Below are positions 44,640 through 56,006 of a stretch of 64,000 bases of DNA, one piece after another (the stretch's first letter is position 1; every line of letters starts with the position of its first letter). The notes under the pieces are model-generated. The model saw nothing but the letters and a program-made list of their open reading frames with translations, made no database searches and was not told where the DNA came from. The translations under genes and the position numbers were made by a program. This DNA is from Chrysaora quinquecirrha. Its lineage: Eukaryota; Cnidaria; Scyphozoa; Semaeostomeae; Pelagiidae. Where the stretch lies: assembly GCA_014526335.1 (NCBI GenBank), contig JACTAT010000341.1, forward strand, positions 124,001-188,000, in the 5' to 3' direction.

Positions 44640-47337
44640 GTAATTATTGCACTTTTTTCGCACAATGCTCATTAAAAACATTTGATCGATGTCCTTGACA
44701 TGGAATATAGGGAACCTTTCTTTCGAGAATATCTTGTAGTATGTTCTGTGTCCCTTTGATTCTCCCAGACATATTATTAGCAAAATCGTATGTTTGAATG
44801 CAGAGATATTTTACATCAATTTCATTTGCTTCCAGATACTTCAGAATACATTCTGCTGTTTTATCTCCATGTTTGTCACAGCATTCTTTCATTTCCACGA
44901 CTGTCTCACATGCAATTCCTTTTTTGCCAACATATCTTACAGCCACAACCAATTGATCCTTATTGCTAACATCAGGTGTTGTGTAGGCAGAAACCGGGAA
45001 CACTTTGGCACAATCAATTTCATCTTTTAATTCTTCCTTTTATGTTCTCCCCCAAGAGCTCTAAAAATTCATTTTGTGAATTTGGACTCATGTACTTCGT
45101 GCTGTAAGGCTTAAGTCGTTCGCTATCAAGCCATTCTTTTATACGTGGACAGTGCCTGGAAGAGCAGATTCGCAAATTGGACAAAATTACCGTTCTGGTC
45201 TCCTGCAGTGCCCCTGAAAGCAATTCTTTGTCTTGCCAATGTTCTGGCGATATCAAACAAAATCATCATTATCGATTTACAATTCTCTTCATCAGCTTTG
45301 TCTTGAATTATCATCTCTTTTAGATGCTTTTTCAGTTGAACATTGACATGACCTTGTTTGATTGAAAACCGAGCAAAATCAGCCAATGCTGCCTTATGTG
45401 CGTCAGATGGAAAATGCTGAGTAAGTTTGCCTTTATTTCCAGTTCCAACACTTTTCATTTTATGCCATGCCCTAGTACCATCTATGCAAGCAGTGTCACT
45501 TTTCTCGCGACCTGGTCCAACTGGAAATATGGAGCAATTCAAACAGTATGCTTTGTCTGTCTTTTTGCTATACTCCAAATGAGGAATGATTGATACCAAC
45601 TAGGATTGAATTTGCAGGTTTTGAGGCTAGATATGCTTTCATTTTTCGGGTAATTCCAAAGCTTTGGTTGATATGGTCCTGCTGTTATCAAGAATTTTTT
45701 TTGATCCTTGTTCAATTTTTTTGGTCTGTCGCCCAGGTCCTGGCTTATCAACATACTTTAATCTACGTAACGGGAACATCCAATGGCTTCTTGCCGATTT
45801 TCTTCTTTTTCAATAACAACAGAACAATTTTTCACAATATTTTGTGAAAGTCTTTCGTCTTCTTTGGCTAAACTTTTCGCTTCTAGAGCAAATGTCAAAA
45901 CATCAACGTTTTCCTCTGATTTCAATTTTTCCAGCAAAGTCTGACAGTTACGACCGATTTTTGAAAAAACCTCTAACTGCCCAGCACAAACCAACCAAGT
46001 AATATCTTCAGTTTCTACCGAATTTATTTTAGAATCTTCTTCCTCAATTCATATATTTGTATCGTAGTCCTAAGAATAAGTGAGAAAAAACTTAGCAATA
46101 ACATAATCTGGAAACATTTCTGCTCCATAGAACATGGACCATAAATCATCCAATCAGCACCCTTTGACATGCCTATCTGAATGGTGGGAGAAATGAAGAA
46201 ACCTCGTACTGTTCCATGTTATTTGAAATGTCGCATTTCCGTTGCAATACAAGTTTCATATTAAATTACAAATGAATTCCTACAAGTTTCATATTAAATT
46301 ACAAATGAATTCCTCTCATATCTAATGAGCACCCCAGCCGGAAATAAGTTTATGGATGAATGAGTTCCCATAATCAAACCATCAAAACCTGGTTATAGTG
46401 AAGGGCACTCGTTTGAAATTGATTGCAGGTGAAGCCCTGGTAGTGACATTCATGTTAATAGGGGTTAAATTACCATTAGATATTATTATTACCTCTTCAT
46501 TTGTAAGTTTCAATGGCGTTATCTTCGATGTCAAAGGAATCCTTGTGCACAGCAGGAAACGTGGCCGAACAGTCATTGGCCCCACCTCCTCTGCCTAGAA
46601 TTGGATTTTGGGTTTCTTGGGTGCTGGAATGATCTTGGTCACTTGTGGATGTACTGGCAAAATCGTCAGATTTTGAACCCTACATGATTTTAAACCATAA
46701 ATCATTTCTTTGAAAAAATATCGTAAAATAACATCATTAAAAGGTTTTACTATATAGCCTATATATATTAAAAGATTTGAGCTGAGAAGTAAAATTACAA
46801 TTTTTAGAAAAATTATAACAATTATTAGAACTTCAAGTGCTTATTTACACCTAATAGCCCGAAACACGATAGGAGTATTGTTTTTTAACTGGGAAGGTCA
46901 AGTTTGTTTGTGGGAATACCAAAGCAAATAACTTAGATCAGAATTGCACTTCACTTACCATCTTTGCAAATGATAATGGCTTCTGAGAAGCTGGAATAAT
47001 TTCTAATATTTTAGCCTTTCCATTATGCAACGTTGTATTGTGTTTTGGGAAATTATCGTTGTATAACTCTTTCTTGCATATCGAACATTTGATTTTTCTA
47101 CGGTAAGCCCTCTTTCTACTTTGTAAATTCACTGAAAAAGGGAAAAACTGGTATTAATTCGATTATAATTACTAGTAAACTTTCTAGAAAATTTAAGAAA
47201 AAGAGCTGATCTATCTTCAGCTTTGCTATGGCCTACCTGCTGCAGCTAGGTGAGACCGAATTAATAGAATTTAGAACATGCAGCATGTAAAGTTAACATT
47301 ATTAAATAAAAAAAGTAGATCACAACTCACCGTCCAT
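44640..47337 (-). pseudogene. hAT transposase gene of the ZMYM/TTF type, multi-exon, minus strand
   Basis: Exon 1 is M-D-(G) at 47337-47331 with a GTGAGT donor. Exon 2 spans 47131-46959, between TTTTTCAG and GTAAGT, and carries a C-x2-C/H-x4-H finger (C-S-I-C-K-K-E-L, H-N-T-T-L-H). Exon 3 runs from 46679 to about 46493 and is Ser/Thr-rich. Exon 4 starts at 46069 after TTCTTAG. Downstream come a TTF-type region (F-N-P-S-W-Y, K-A-Y-C-L-N-C, 45720-45520), a DUF4371-like segment (F-R-G-T-A-G-D-Q-N-G-N-F, near 45200) and the hAT core start (T-T-P-D-V-S-N-K-D-Q-L near 44980; C-Q-G-H-R-S-N near 44690). Defects are stops in exons 3 and 4, frameshifts near 45755, 45570 and 45170, and loss of the C-terminal dimerisation domain. 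Splice phases fit. Confidence 0.8.
46249..46314. repeat. Exact 33-bp tandem duplication
   Basis: The 33-base unit starting ACAAGTTTCATATTAAATTA is present twice head to tail (46249-46281, 46282-46314) without mismatch. It lies in the presumed intron between hAT exons 3 and 4. Perfect identity suggests a recent event. Confidence 0.85.
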
Positions 47338-47934
47338 AATGGAAGAGGTTAGTTAGTCTGTCTATGTAAATAACTGCCTCTTTCTCTTACGCATATCTTC
47401 ACTTTGTCCCAGCTACATTAGTTCGAAAAATCTAAATCTGCCAATCCGCTGTCGGTCTCGAAATGGCGATATCACACCACGCGGATGTATAAACGGAAAT
47501 ACCACAAGTTCTGTAATATACAGAACATGTGGAATGGAATCATGGACGTGGACTAAGGTATTTCAAACTTTTGGATCAAGGAATTTCAAATTTCTATGCA
47601 CTCTACAGCAAATGACAAAAACAAACAGAAAAATTCGTATTTAATCTGAAAACTTTGTGAAGCTTGATTTTTTGTATTTTTGCCCTGCGAGAGCATATTA
47701 ATTTTTTAGTTTTGCCCTGCAGAATTCCATTTTTCAAACACCCCCCCAAACCCCCCAATAGTGATGTCCCTGTCTCCAGTATAAGCTTCAGAATCAAGAA
47801 ATTGGATAACGATTGTCTTTCTTTTTTCTTTGCTGATGCTACTTAAACTTGTCTTTGTTGGGGAGGTTATGTCTACTTGATTTTCTCAGAGGACGCACTA
47901 TTGTCTTCATTCATCTTTTGTCAATATTCAGCCA
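47338..47934. other. Non-coding stretch, possible 5' flank of the hAT gene
   Basis: It holds the region upstream of the hAT start codon, including a GC-richer patch near 47440-47490. A C-run (CACCCCCCCAAACCCCCC) lies near 47740. No promoter element can be named. Confidence 0.35.
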
Positions 47935-49051
47935 TTACTCTGAGGTTTTTAAATTTATTTCTTTTTTAGCATGCCAAGCAATCAATACTTTGCAAATATA
48001 AGAAGCATGAGATGTAGGATTTCTCAGCCATTGAAGACTTTTGGAGCTCCAATACATACAGCAGCCATCTTGATAGGAACTGTTCCACATCTGGGAACGT
48101 TGCTGTAATGGATAATTTTGAATACATTCATCACTGCATGCTTTCCTGGATCTCTCACCTATGGCACAATGCGCTCTGTCTACCTTAGTAGGACCTGCCA
48201 TGGATTTCCCATGCAGATGACTGACAGCATGAATAATTTTTTTGATAGAACTGCAAAGATTAACTTGGGGAGATAATCCCAACAAATTCAAATAGTTGTA
48301 TTTTCCGTTGCAAATGTTTATTTCCAGCATGCTCAAACGATCCCTGGTGATGTTGTTTGATGATACCACGGTTCTCTGTTCACTATCTTTACCCACATTC
48401 AGGATTATCAAGAAACATTCAAAAGGCTGTTTAAAGTGTTCAGTTGCTGATTGTTTCTGGTGTATTGCTTTACTTGAATGATTTACGAAATTGCCATTTT
48501 GTAGCGCTTTCCTTGTTATGCTCAGGTCATTAAGAAGGTGAACAAAGAGATCAATACTTTGCAAAGACATCCATGTGGAACAAGAGAGAAAGGAGAGATC
48601 TTCCATTGTTGTGGAAGGTTTATACAAAACTTTGTCATTTAGTTGCTGAAGAAGTAAATCATGAAATTGTTGCAGTGAGGTCACTTCTGGTAGTACACAA
48701 TTATTGATAGACTGTTGCAAATTCTCCTGAAACCATCTATCTTCTTCACGAACCTGTTCCTTTACAGTAATCATTTTGTGGCTTGTGATCATGTTGCATA
48801 CATTCGCTAAACCATATGATTTGTGAAAGACTTGCAAGGATACAATTTTATTGTTCTTGGTCTCAATGGTTCGAGGCATAGCTTGAGAATCAGATAAGGG
48901 AAATATAACTTTCATGTTTTTAAGGTGTTGTGGTGCAACTTTTGTCTTTAAGTACGATACATCCGAAAAATCCAAAGTACATCTGACTGGTGGGAGGTTG
49001 AACCTAGATATCTCTTGTCTTGTAATTTGATGGTTGTCGACAAATACTACC
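47935..49051 (-). CDS. Long uncharacterised open frame, minus strand
   Basis: This is the second-longest open frame in the window: about 346 codons from the first ATG (48975), extending upstream to a splice-acceptor-like TATTCACAG at 49052, giving about 370 codons. It looks like real coding: no low complexity, and recurrent patterns such as L-D-F-S-D-V-S-Y-L, P-Q-H-L-K-N-M-K-V, S-L-Q-Q-F-H-D-L-L-L-Q-Q-L-N and S-W/T-W-M-S-L-Q-S-I-D-L. There is a C/W-rich C-terminal part (C-C-M-Y-W-S-S-K) and no membrane span. I recognise no family. The intact length among decayed neighbours suggests a recently active element gene or a host exon. The upstream exon is not identified. Confidence 0.5.
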
Positions 49052-50820
49052 TGTGAATAGTTTAACTGAGTTGATTATAGTTCCTAATGATATTTAAAAT
49101 CAAATGAGGTTCTGTACATATTGATGCATAAGGGTCACGAGAGAAATTATGGGTACCTAAATCACAAGGACAATGAAATATGGGCCGGATTTATGTTTAG
49201 CCCACATACTCGTTGGGGAATGTGGGAAGCGCTCTTCTGTGAGTTTATTGAGTTTTGGTCCTAATTCATGACACAAGTAATTATGAAAATATAAGAAGAC
49301 TTTCGTTGCCTTCATCATTATCTATACAGCTGGAGAACGGTCAAGACAAACTCCACAAAAATTAATGGTGCATAAGAATGGTTGATAGATGTGAAGATAA
49401 CTTTTGTGTTATAATAACCAATATCACCTGCTTCCCAACGGCCAGTGGCTGATTATTGCTTAAATTGACAGTAATACCTGTCAGGACTAGCTTGTTCTTT
49501 GCATTAATAAGTTGAGAGATGTATTATAGACAAAAACAAATTCCTGAATCATTTGACTAATTCCCCATTGGGCTTATTCAAAGGGAGGGCTTATTTGTAA
49601 AAATGCATTTTAAAGTGGATGATTATTCGGGAGAGGGCTTATTTGAAGGTGGGGGCTTATTTGAGGATTTATGGTCTTAGCAGTAATGTGTTGCATACTT
49701 CAGATGACAAAATGCAAGATCTTGCCATGTCCCTCAAATTAATGAATGAAATCATGGAAATTGAAATAAACATCTGTTTCAATTAGCTTTTTCAACTGGC
49801 TTTCACTGTTGAAAACTGGCTCTATATTTTCAAGTAAAACAGTAGCAGTGACATCAACAACAATTGCAGCAAAAAATTCTGGTCTCCACAGATTTTCGAT
49901 CATGACATCTCTAAGGACGTGGCATGTTTTCAATCTTTCCTTCAATTGAACAAGTTGTGAGAGAATATCAGGATCCAAAACCTGTTCTTATGAATTGACC
50001 TGACAAGATGAAAATCTGTCAATGTATATATCAGCCTGTTGAAATAAATCTTACAAGAATCATGACGATGCAAATGAAAAAAATTGGATGTTTGCCCCAT
50101 TGTCTTCAGGATTTTTGCTTTAGTTACACTAAATGGAATCGGATTTTTATCCAGAAGAAATCGCAAAAATCAATGGGAGATTTTAACTTTGAGGAAATAC
50201 TTGGGGACAATAACAGTAACAGAACCATGAATCAGCTGCAAGACATGGAAACCAATACTGACAGCCATATTGGTGGAGAGATTTAGATGACGGTATGGGG
50301 GAAACAATACACGCTTACCAGACCTTTTCCTAGTTGTATGTGTCCCTCTCATTCAACTAATTTAAGGTCAACACATTCCAGTATTTCATTTACTCCACCC
50401 ATTTCCCAAAATTCACTTCACTACATTTGGAAAATTAGACAAGCACTTTGCTGACCTATTGAGCAATCAAACAGAAGAGAGGCAACAAATAACCTGAAAA
50501 AAGTGTGCCAACAACACCTACAAAAATTTTATGAACTGGTGAAAAGAAACAGGGCAAAACTAATACTTCTTTAAGAGTCCACAACCAATGTTTTCGGAGC
50601 TAAGGTGGCAACTAATGTCGCCCTTAAGGCCAGAAGGACAGCCAATGAGAAAATACAGGAAAAATTCCAGAAAGACAATAGATAAATTTACTATACATTC
50701 ACCCTATAAACTAACCATATACATTGTTCTTTTGGTTTGCTATCATTTACTCATATACTTGTATATCACAAACATTTATTCATTTATATCTTTTATTAAC
50801 CTACTTTTTTCTTAAGCATT
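49052..50820. other. Non-coding stretch with weak open frames
   Basis: The minus-strand frame at 49739-49978 (F-F-A-A-I-V-V-D-V-T-A-T-V-L-L) looks protein-like but matches nothing I know. It could be an upstream exon of the long ORF, which ends at 49051. The rest is AT-rich without signals. Confidence 0.3.
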
Positions 50821-51720
50821 TTCTTGTACATACATGAGTTTCTTCAAATTTGTTTCTCCTTCCCTCAAGACCTGGCGATGTTTAACTCTTCTTCAATTGC
50901 AGCTATAACGAACAGTATACTGTATGCTACAAAGCAATATCTAAACAAACAAATACGCAATCACCTACCAATTGATTATATAATTAACCTAAACAACCAT
51001 GAATTAACTGACGCTGATGCCAGATTGCTAAATAAGGGACGTCCCCTTGTTCCAACCTATGGAAATGTCAAATTATCTGATATACAAAAATCATATTAAA
51101 TCTTCAAAAGAGGGATGGAAGTTTTCCCTTGGGATTGTGACCCACAAAACAGGGATCCATTTAGAATACCTTCACCATGGGTACCAGCTAGCCCAGACAA
51201 TGCTAATCTTATCAATTATCTACTGTCAATATCCCATGATCTCTATGGATAAAGTCAAAACATTATTGGTGACTATAATAATTTGTCACAAAATGAACTT
51301 GGAGCATAAATACACTAATGAATGGGAAGGAATTTATCATTAAACCTGCAGGCAAGGTTTGAAAAGTTGTCCTCTGGCCCACTGAGAAATATGTAGAGGA
51401 AGCAAACAGACAACTTTTCGATAATTTATTTTACTTGAAACAAAGCTTAGACCATATGGCCTCAGTGTCCTTTTAAATTCAAACCCTTGTTACTCACCTC
51501 TTTTGTTTGTGTCACATTGACATACAATGTTTTGATTTTCTAACATTGAAAATGATACTAGAACACCACAATTCTTTCTGCTATCAAAGGTACATAAAGA
51601 AAATATACTGGGCAGACCAACAATCTCTGGAGGTGGTGGCCCCACTGAGAAACTATATAAATCGAAGAAATCCCTAAGAATGGACCTAAGAATGGTAAGA
51701 TGATTTTGTTTTTATGGATG
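50820..51720 (+). pseudogene. Penelope-like element reverse transcriptase remnant
   Basis: N-L-N-N-H-E-L-T-D-A-D-A-R-L-L-N-K-G (near 50985) followed by P-T-Y-G is the N-terminal 'L-S-K-G-L-x-F-x-P-T' block of Penelope-like RTs. D-P-F-R-I-P-S-P-W-V-P appears near 51150 in another frame. K-P-A-G-K-V then W-P-T-E-K-Y-V-E-E-A (51345-51400) is the 'IKPADKG' block. F-L-L-S-K-V-H-K-E-N, G-R-P-T-I-S-G-G-G-G-P-T-E-K-L (51570-51655) is the 'LPKxHK...PGRPIxSGxGxPTE' block. The catalytic Y-A-D-D and GIY-YIG endonuclease are not found. Frameshifts separate every block. Confidence 0.8.
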
Positions 51721-51995
51721 CTTCTGCTGTTGATTCTCCTGGCTTTAAATTAAACTCGAAGATGTTAGGCCACATGATTTTCACATAGATTGTTAGACTA
51801 TTTCTTGCCTGTCAATATTAATGCGTATTTTCTAATTCCACTTTGCAGAACAGAAGCATTGCAGTAAGCTATGGCTAGAGATTTCAGAGGGTTCATTGAA
51901 CAACTTGATGTAGCAAAGTCAGAAGAGAAAATAAAGAATGTATTGTATGAATGTGAAAATATCTACACAAACAAATAAATCTATTGTATAAATTT
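51721..51995. other. Spacer between Penelope and P-element remnants
   Basis: AT-rich sequence with a palindromic AAATCTATTGTATAAATTTATTTGTTTGTG patch near 51975-52005. A short K/E-rich coding-like piece (R-D-F-R-G-F-I-E-Q-L-D) lies near 51875, possibly helical sequence of the following transposase. Confidence 0.3.
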
Positions 51996-53400
51996 ATTTG
52001 TTTGTGTCTTTCTGTAGCTTCAGCGTCACTTTCAAGAACTGCATAATTGTGCTACCAAGTAGAAGGGTACTGAGAGACTGTACAAATGCAATAACATCCA
52101 GTACTGGCATTAAATCTGGAATCATCAATGAAATAGGAAATGCAACAAAAGGCTATGTCAGTCACCAAAGATTTGTCTTCATTCTTTTAGATGAAATACA
52201 AGGATTTGATTTGGGACAAACACTCTAGGGAAGTCATTGGTTACGTAAGTCTGGGTGACCTATATACTGACTATGAACCTTGGAGTACGTGGACAAAATA
52301 GCCCCTCATGCTCTTTTGTTTATGGTGAGAAAGATATCAACACCCCTAAAGCATACCATTGGATACTTTTCTACAACAGGTGTTACACGAGTTCAGTTGT
52401 TTCCAATATTCTGAAGAGCTGTGAGCATGTTGGAAATCATCTCAGAACTTGCAGTGGTTAGTGCAACTGGTGATGGTGCATCTCAGAACAGAAAATTTTT
52501 TCTCATGCATGAAGTTATTTTTTCTCATGCATCAATTCAAGGAAATTATGGTAAAAATGTTGTGTTGTGCAAAAAAATCTTTTTGCTCCACAGAGGAACA
52601 TATACTTTTTTCGTGATTCACCACACCTTCTTAAAACTGCAAGGAATTGTTTATTCAATTCTGGCTCAGACAACCAGAAACGACTAATTTAAAACAATGG
52701 GCAGAATCTTCTCTGGAATCATGTGTCCAAAATGTTTGGCACAGATATTGAAGATGGTTTACATATTCTGTTATGAGAGTAAGTCTGGCTGCACAGCATT
52801 GAAATTCCACAATGGCTAATGTTTTGAAAAACTTTGGTCCAGCAGCAGATTTCTGTAAGCAAATGGATATGTTTTTTTAATTGCTTTAATGTGGCAAAAG
52901 AGCAAGAAAAAGCTTTCTGTTGCCATACGAAGATTCCAATGGTGAAAGATTTTCATTGTTAACTGATGTTTCCTGAATTATTTGTCCAAATGGAAGGAAA
53001 GCATCAAGAAAAGGCCTGACAATTTTGATGACAATGCAAAAGCATGCATGTTTCTTTGACATCAAACATATGAATGAATCAATATAATCATTTATTCAAT
53101 GATAGAGCCTGTCAAATTGTTGCTTGATGAAGGGATGAAGTATGTTCTTAAAAATCACTTTTGCCATGATTCAGTTGAAAAATACTTTCTAAAGCAAAGG
53201 TCAATTTGACACAGGTCAGGCAACCCCACCATTTAAAACTTTTGTTGTAATGATAACAAAATCAGAATACAAAGATCAAATTCACAGATTAACAGAAATT
53301 CAATGGGAAATACAACTGGTCAAAAATGTTGACGCACAGTTGATACTAATAAATTACTCAAACGGAATCGCAGAAAGTAATCTTTAGAGATCTTTGAAAA
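51996..53400 (+). pseudogene. P-element/THAP9-like transposase remnant
   Basis: I-V-L-P-S-R-R-V-L-R-D-C-T-N (near 52035) matches the 'LPSxRTLRDY' block. F-V-F-I-L-L-D-E-I-Q (near 52175) corresponds to the first catalytic Asp region. Then come G-Y-V-S-L-G-D-L (52240), A-T-G-D-G-A-S-Q-N-R-K-F-F near 52455 (second Asp block), and H-L-L-K-T-A-R-N-like traces near 52625. A-A-Q-H and T-M-A-N-V-L-K-N-F-G-P-A-A-D-F-C-K-Q-M-D (52795-52870) is the post-catalytic helical block. These occur in the order known for THAP9 and P transposases. The frame changes at least six times. No THAP finger is found upstream. Confidence 0.75.
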
Positions 53401-54301
53401 ATAGTTGAAAAAACACGATCTGACTGATTTATTAACTCTAAATTTTTCAAAATTTAACAAGGTTCATTCACAAACTTCTGGTGTGTCTGTCTTTCGTTTT
53501 AATTCTTTCCTTGATGATTTTACCTTTCATAATTGTATTTTTCTTGCCTTGTACCTGTTAATAACAACCTTGCCACAACTAAATGATCGCACTTTTGTAC
53601 ACTGCCACAAGGGTGGATACAAAATATCATTTGACACATTATTATCTCTATTACTTATATGCTTATATGCAAACGAGGTTGCCCTTTTGTTATGGCCCAT
53701 TGTTCAACTCTACAAGAAAGACTCCAATGCGTTTCTTTTTTTGATCGAAACCCTTTCTGCCTTGGTAGTGCATGCTGTATTTTTCTAAATCTTTTGAGAA
53801 CCCCATGTAGGTGAAAATTTCGATTTTATCTCAGCGTCAAAAACGTTTAGTTTGTAATGGCAACCATCTATTATGCTCTTTCCCCTACAACAACAGTGCT
53901 TCTTTTGTCCTGCCGAAAAACGAATAAGTTGGCACCTCTTTTGTACAGTTAAATATAATTTTTTTCTATTAATATGTGAGTTAAAATTTTCTTCTGCTCA
54001 TGGCGGAAAAAAGCAAATCACAGAGGTCAAAGTTCAAAGTGAAAAAGGACAACATTTTCCTTCATTTCAATTCGAATGCCATTCACTCACTGTGGAATTG
54101 TTCTGGTTTAAAAAGAATTTTTGTTTCAAAAATGAGCAAAAGCAACAAGTAGGCGTAAGGTTTGTTATATTATTAAAATCCCTTGATGAACTTATGACTC
54201 CTGTGTTGAATAATTTTGTAGTTGTTCATGAATTAAAATATAGGCCTAAAGCCCCTAAAATGAAACATGCCTAAAAATCTTTCAGTTTTTGTCAAGTAAA
54301 A
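53401..54301 (+). other. Two unrecognised open frames before the foldback element
   Basis: The frames at 53405-53788 and 53873-54274 are 127 and 133 codons. The first is hydrophobic (A-L-Y-L-L-I-T-T-L, L-L-S-L-L-L-I-C-L) with two potential membrane spans. The second is Phe- and Lys-rich. Neither has a motif I know, and both could be chance frames in T-rich DNA. The second frame ends at 54274, about 20 bases before the target duplication of the next element. Confidence 0.25.
54293..54301. repeat. 9-bp target duplication, left copy
   Basis: CAAGTAAAA here is repeated at 57697-57705 immediately outside the other terminal inverted repeat. A 9-bp duplication is the usual length for Mutator-like elements. 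Confidence 0.8.
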
Positions 54302-54319
54302 CGTAATTTATAAACAGTG

Positions 54320-54400
54320 AGACGACCTGAAACCACCTAAAACGAGCTGAAACCACCTGAAACGACCTGAAACGACCTGAAACTACATGAAACGAGTCAT
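54320..54400. repeat. Subterminal GACCTGAAAC tandem array
   Basis: About seven to eight units of GA(C/G)CTGAAAC with single-base variants lie just inside the left end. The mirrored array is at 57597-57680. Arrays like this near element ends are candidate transposase binding sites by analogy with MULE and foldback elements. Confidence 0.75.
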
Positions 54401-54650
54401 CAAATTTGGAATCGAGGCTGAAACGACCTGAGACGACCTGCTATCTTAGCAACGAACTGTTAAGGTCAAGGGATTTGTATTGTTCTTTACGCATTGTCGC
54501 AATCTTTTCTTAACACAATAGGAACACGTGTCAGTATCAAAGCAGCCATCCCTCTGGGAAGGTATTGTTCTTAATCTGTTTAAAAAAATCAATGTTGGAG
54601 CTGAAATTGATTGACTTGATATGATTTCCTGATCAAAAGGAGGAGTCTAT

Positions 54651-55133
54651 TGTTATGAAGTGAAGTACCCTGAAGTGTGGTTATGTACTTTGACTTTTTA
54701 GCTGTATGAACTTTGAACTTTACTGCGTGATCATTTTATTATTTCTGTTTATTTTGTTTGTTTTGATTGCTGAGCAACCATACAGTAATTATAACCAGGA
54801 AGACTTTACTTTCATTGTGTGTTTGTAAATACTTGTGTGTGATTGGTTGACGTAATTCTGCACTTTCCTTAATAGCTGTGTGACGAAGCTTGTTGTTTTT
54901 GGAGTTATTCCTGCCGAATCCTGCCGATATTTTGTACGTTCTGCCGCGCAGATGATATCAGTTGCCCTCGCAGTCGCTGTTGCCGACCCAAGTGTTTTAA
55001 AGTTTCTTCAAGAGTCTTCAAGTCAAGTCTTGAGGTCGTAAGTTTCTGTTCTTTATTCATTTGTATATATAAAATTATCCTCGGAGTCCTAAAGAACTCA
55101 AAATTGTTAGGCCAACTAAGTCGTGGCGTAACA
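54651..55133 (+). repeat. 5' LTR of the nested retrotransposon
   Basis: It starts TGTTATGAAG and ends GGCGTAACA (TG...CA), 483 bases, and matches 56007-56704 except for one large indel. A TATATATAAA promoter-like tract lies near 55063. CTAT (54647-54650) precedes it and is duplicated after the 3' LTR. Confidence 0.9.
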
Positions 55134-55538
55134 AGTGGTTCCCCGTGTGAGGATCTCTAGGTAAATCTAAGTGTATATATCAGGAAAAGGCCGTCATAGT
55201 TTCGTATATAAACGTTTCATCGCTTTGCTTGGATTATTTGACTTTTGATACGTTTTTTCGCTTATTCTACGTCATTCTTTTTGTAAATATATTTGGAAAT
55301 TGAAACTGTTCGGTGATATAGATGTTTATTAATGCTCAAGACCGTTCACAGTTTTTCATAGAACTTTCGCGATTATCTCTTTGAACTTTTACGCCTTGAA
55401 GAAAGGAAATTAACAGTTTTGCCTCGCAACATTTGTTTGTCGTAGTTTCTCAAATTTCGTATTCCAATCAAGATCAAAATCAAAACAGATTTTTCATTTA
55501 TTTTCGCCTAATTTTCTACGTTTGTATTAACTGCAACA

Positions 55539-55928
55539 ATGAATGAAGAAGCTAACGAAGCTGCCGCTCAACAGTTACAAACTCAGATTACAACTACCGT
55601 TCAAGCAGCCATGGAAGGCAATTTGCAATCTAATTTGTTTAAACCTCGCCCATATAGTGGTTTGCCTCACGAAAACATCAACGACTGGCTTGATAAGTTT
55701 GATCTGTGTGCGAGATTCCATAATTGGAGTGACAATCGTTTAAAATTGTATTACGACCCATCTGATCTTCCAATAGAGCCACCATCGACACCTGACAATT
55801 TGCCAGATCTTAGTGACAATGATCTTCCGGCCGACAATGTTTTGATCAACGTGATGTTGTGGAGCTATCTTTACCGTCCTCAAAATCGAATGCAGATGCA
55901 GAGCCTGAGCCTGTATAACTCATCCTGA
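55539..55928 (+). CDS. Truncated gag of the nested LTR element
   Basis: The frame opens at an ATG 406 bases after the 5' LTR. It reads a Q/A-rich helical start, then F-K-P-R-P-Y-S-G-L-P-H-E-N-I-N-D-W-L-D-K-F-D (residues 32-53) and A-R-F-H-N-W-S-D-N, the beginning of a Ty3/gypsy-type capsid domain (F-x-G-x-x-x-x-D-x-W-L-x-x-F). From about residue 66 the sequence turns acidic and proline-rich (Y-D-P-S-D-L-P-I-E-P-P), not capsid-like. I read this as a deletion junction joining gag to the pol C-terminal tail. It ends at TGA 55926-55928. It encodes no protease or RT. Confidence 0.75.
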   Translation: MNEEANEAAAQQLQTQITTTVQAAMEGNLQSNLFKPRPYSGLPHENINDWLDKFDLCARFHNWSDNRLKLYYDPSDLPIEPPSTPDNLPDLSDNDLPADNVLINVMLWSYLYRPQNRMQMQSLSLYNSS

Positions 55929-56006
55929 GGACACGCATGTTCCTGAAGAGGTCGTTCCCGTTTGATGCTAAACAGCAAGGAGGCTTTTTCTTAAAGGAGA
56001 GGGTAA

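Noticed and set aside
48296..48481. Plus-strand frame
   Set aside because: Antisense of the long minus-strand ORF.
54320..54400. Possible CRISPR-like repeat array
   Set aside because: Units are contiguous 10-mers without spacers and occur mirrored at the other element end.
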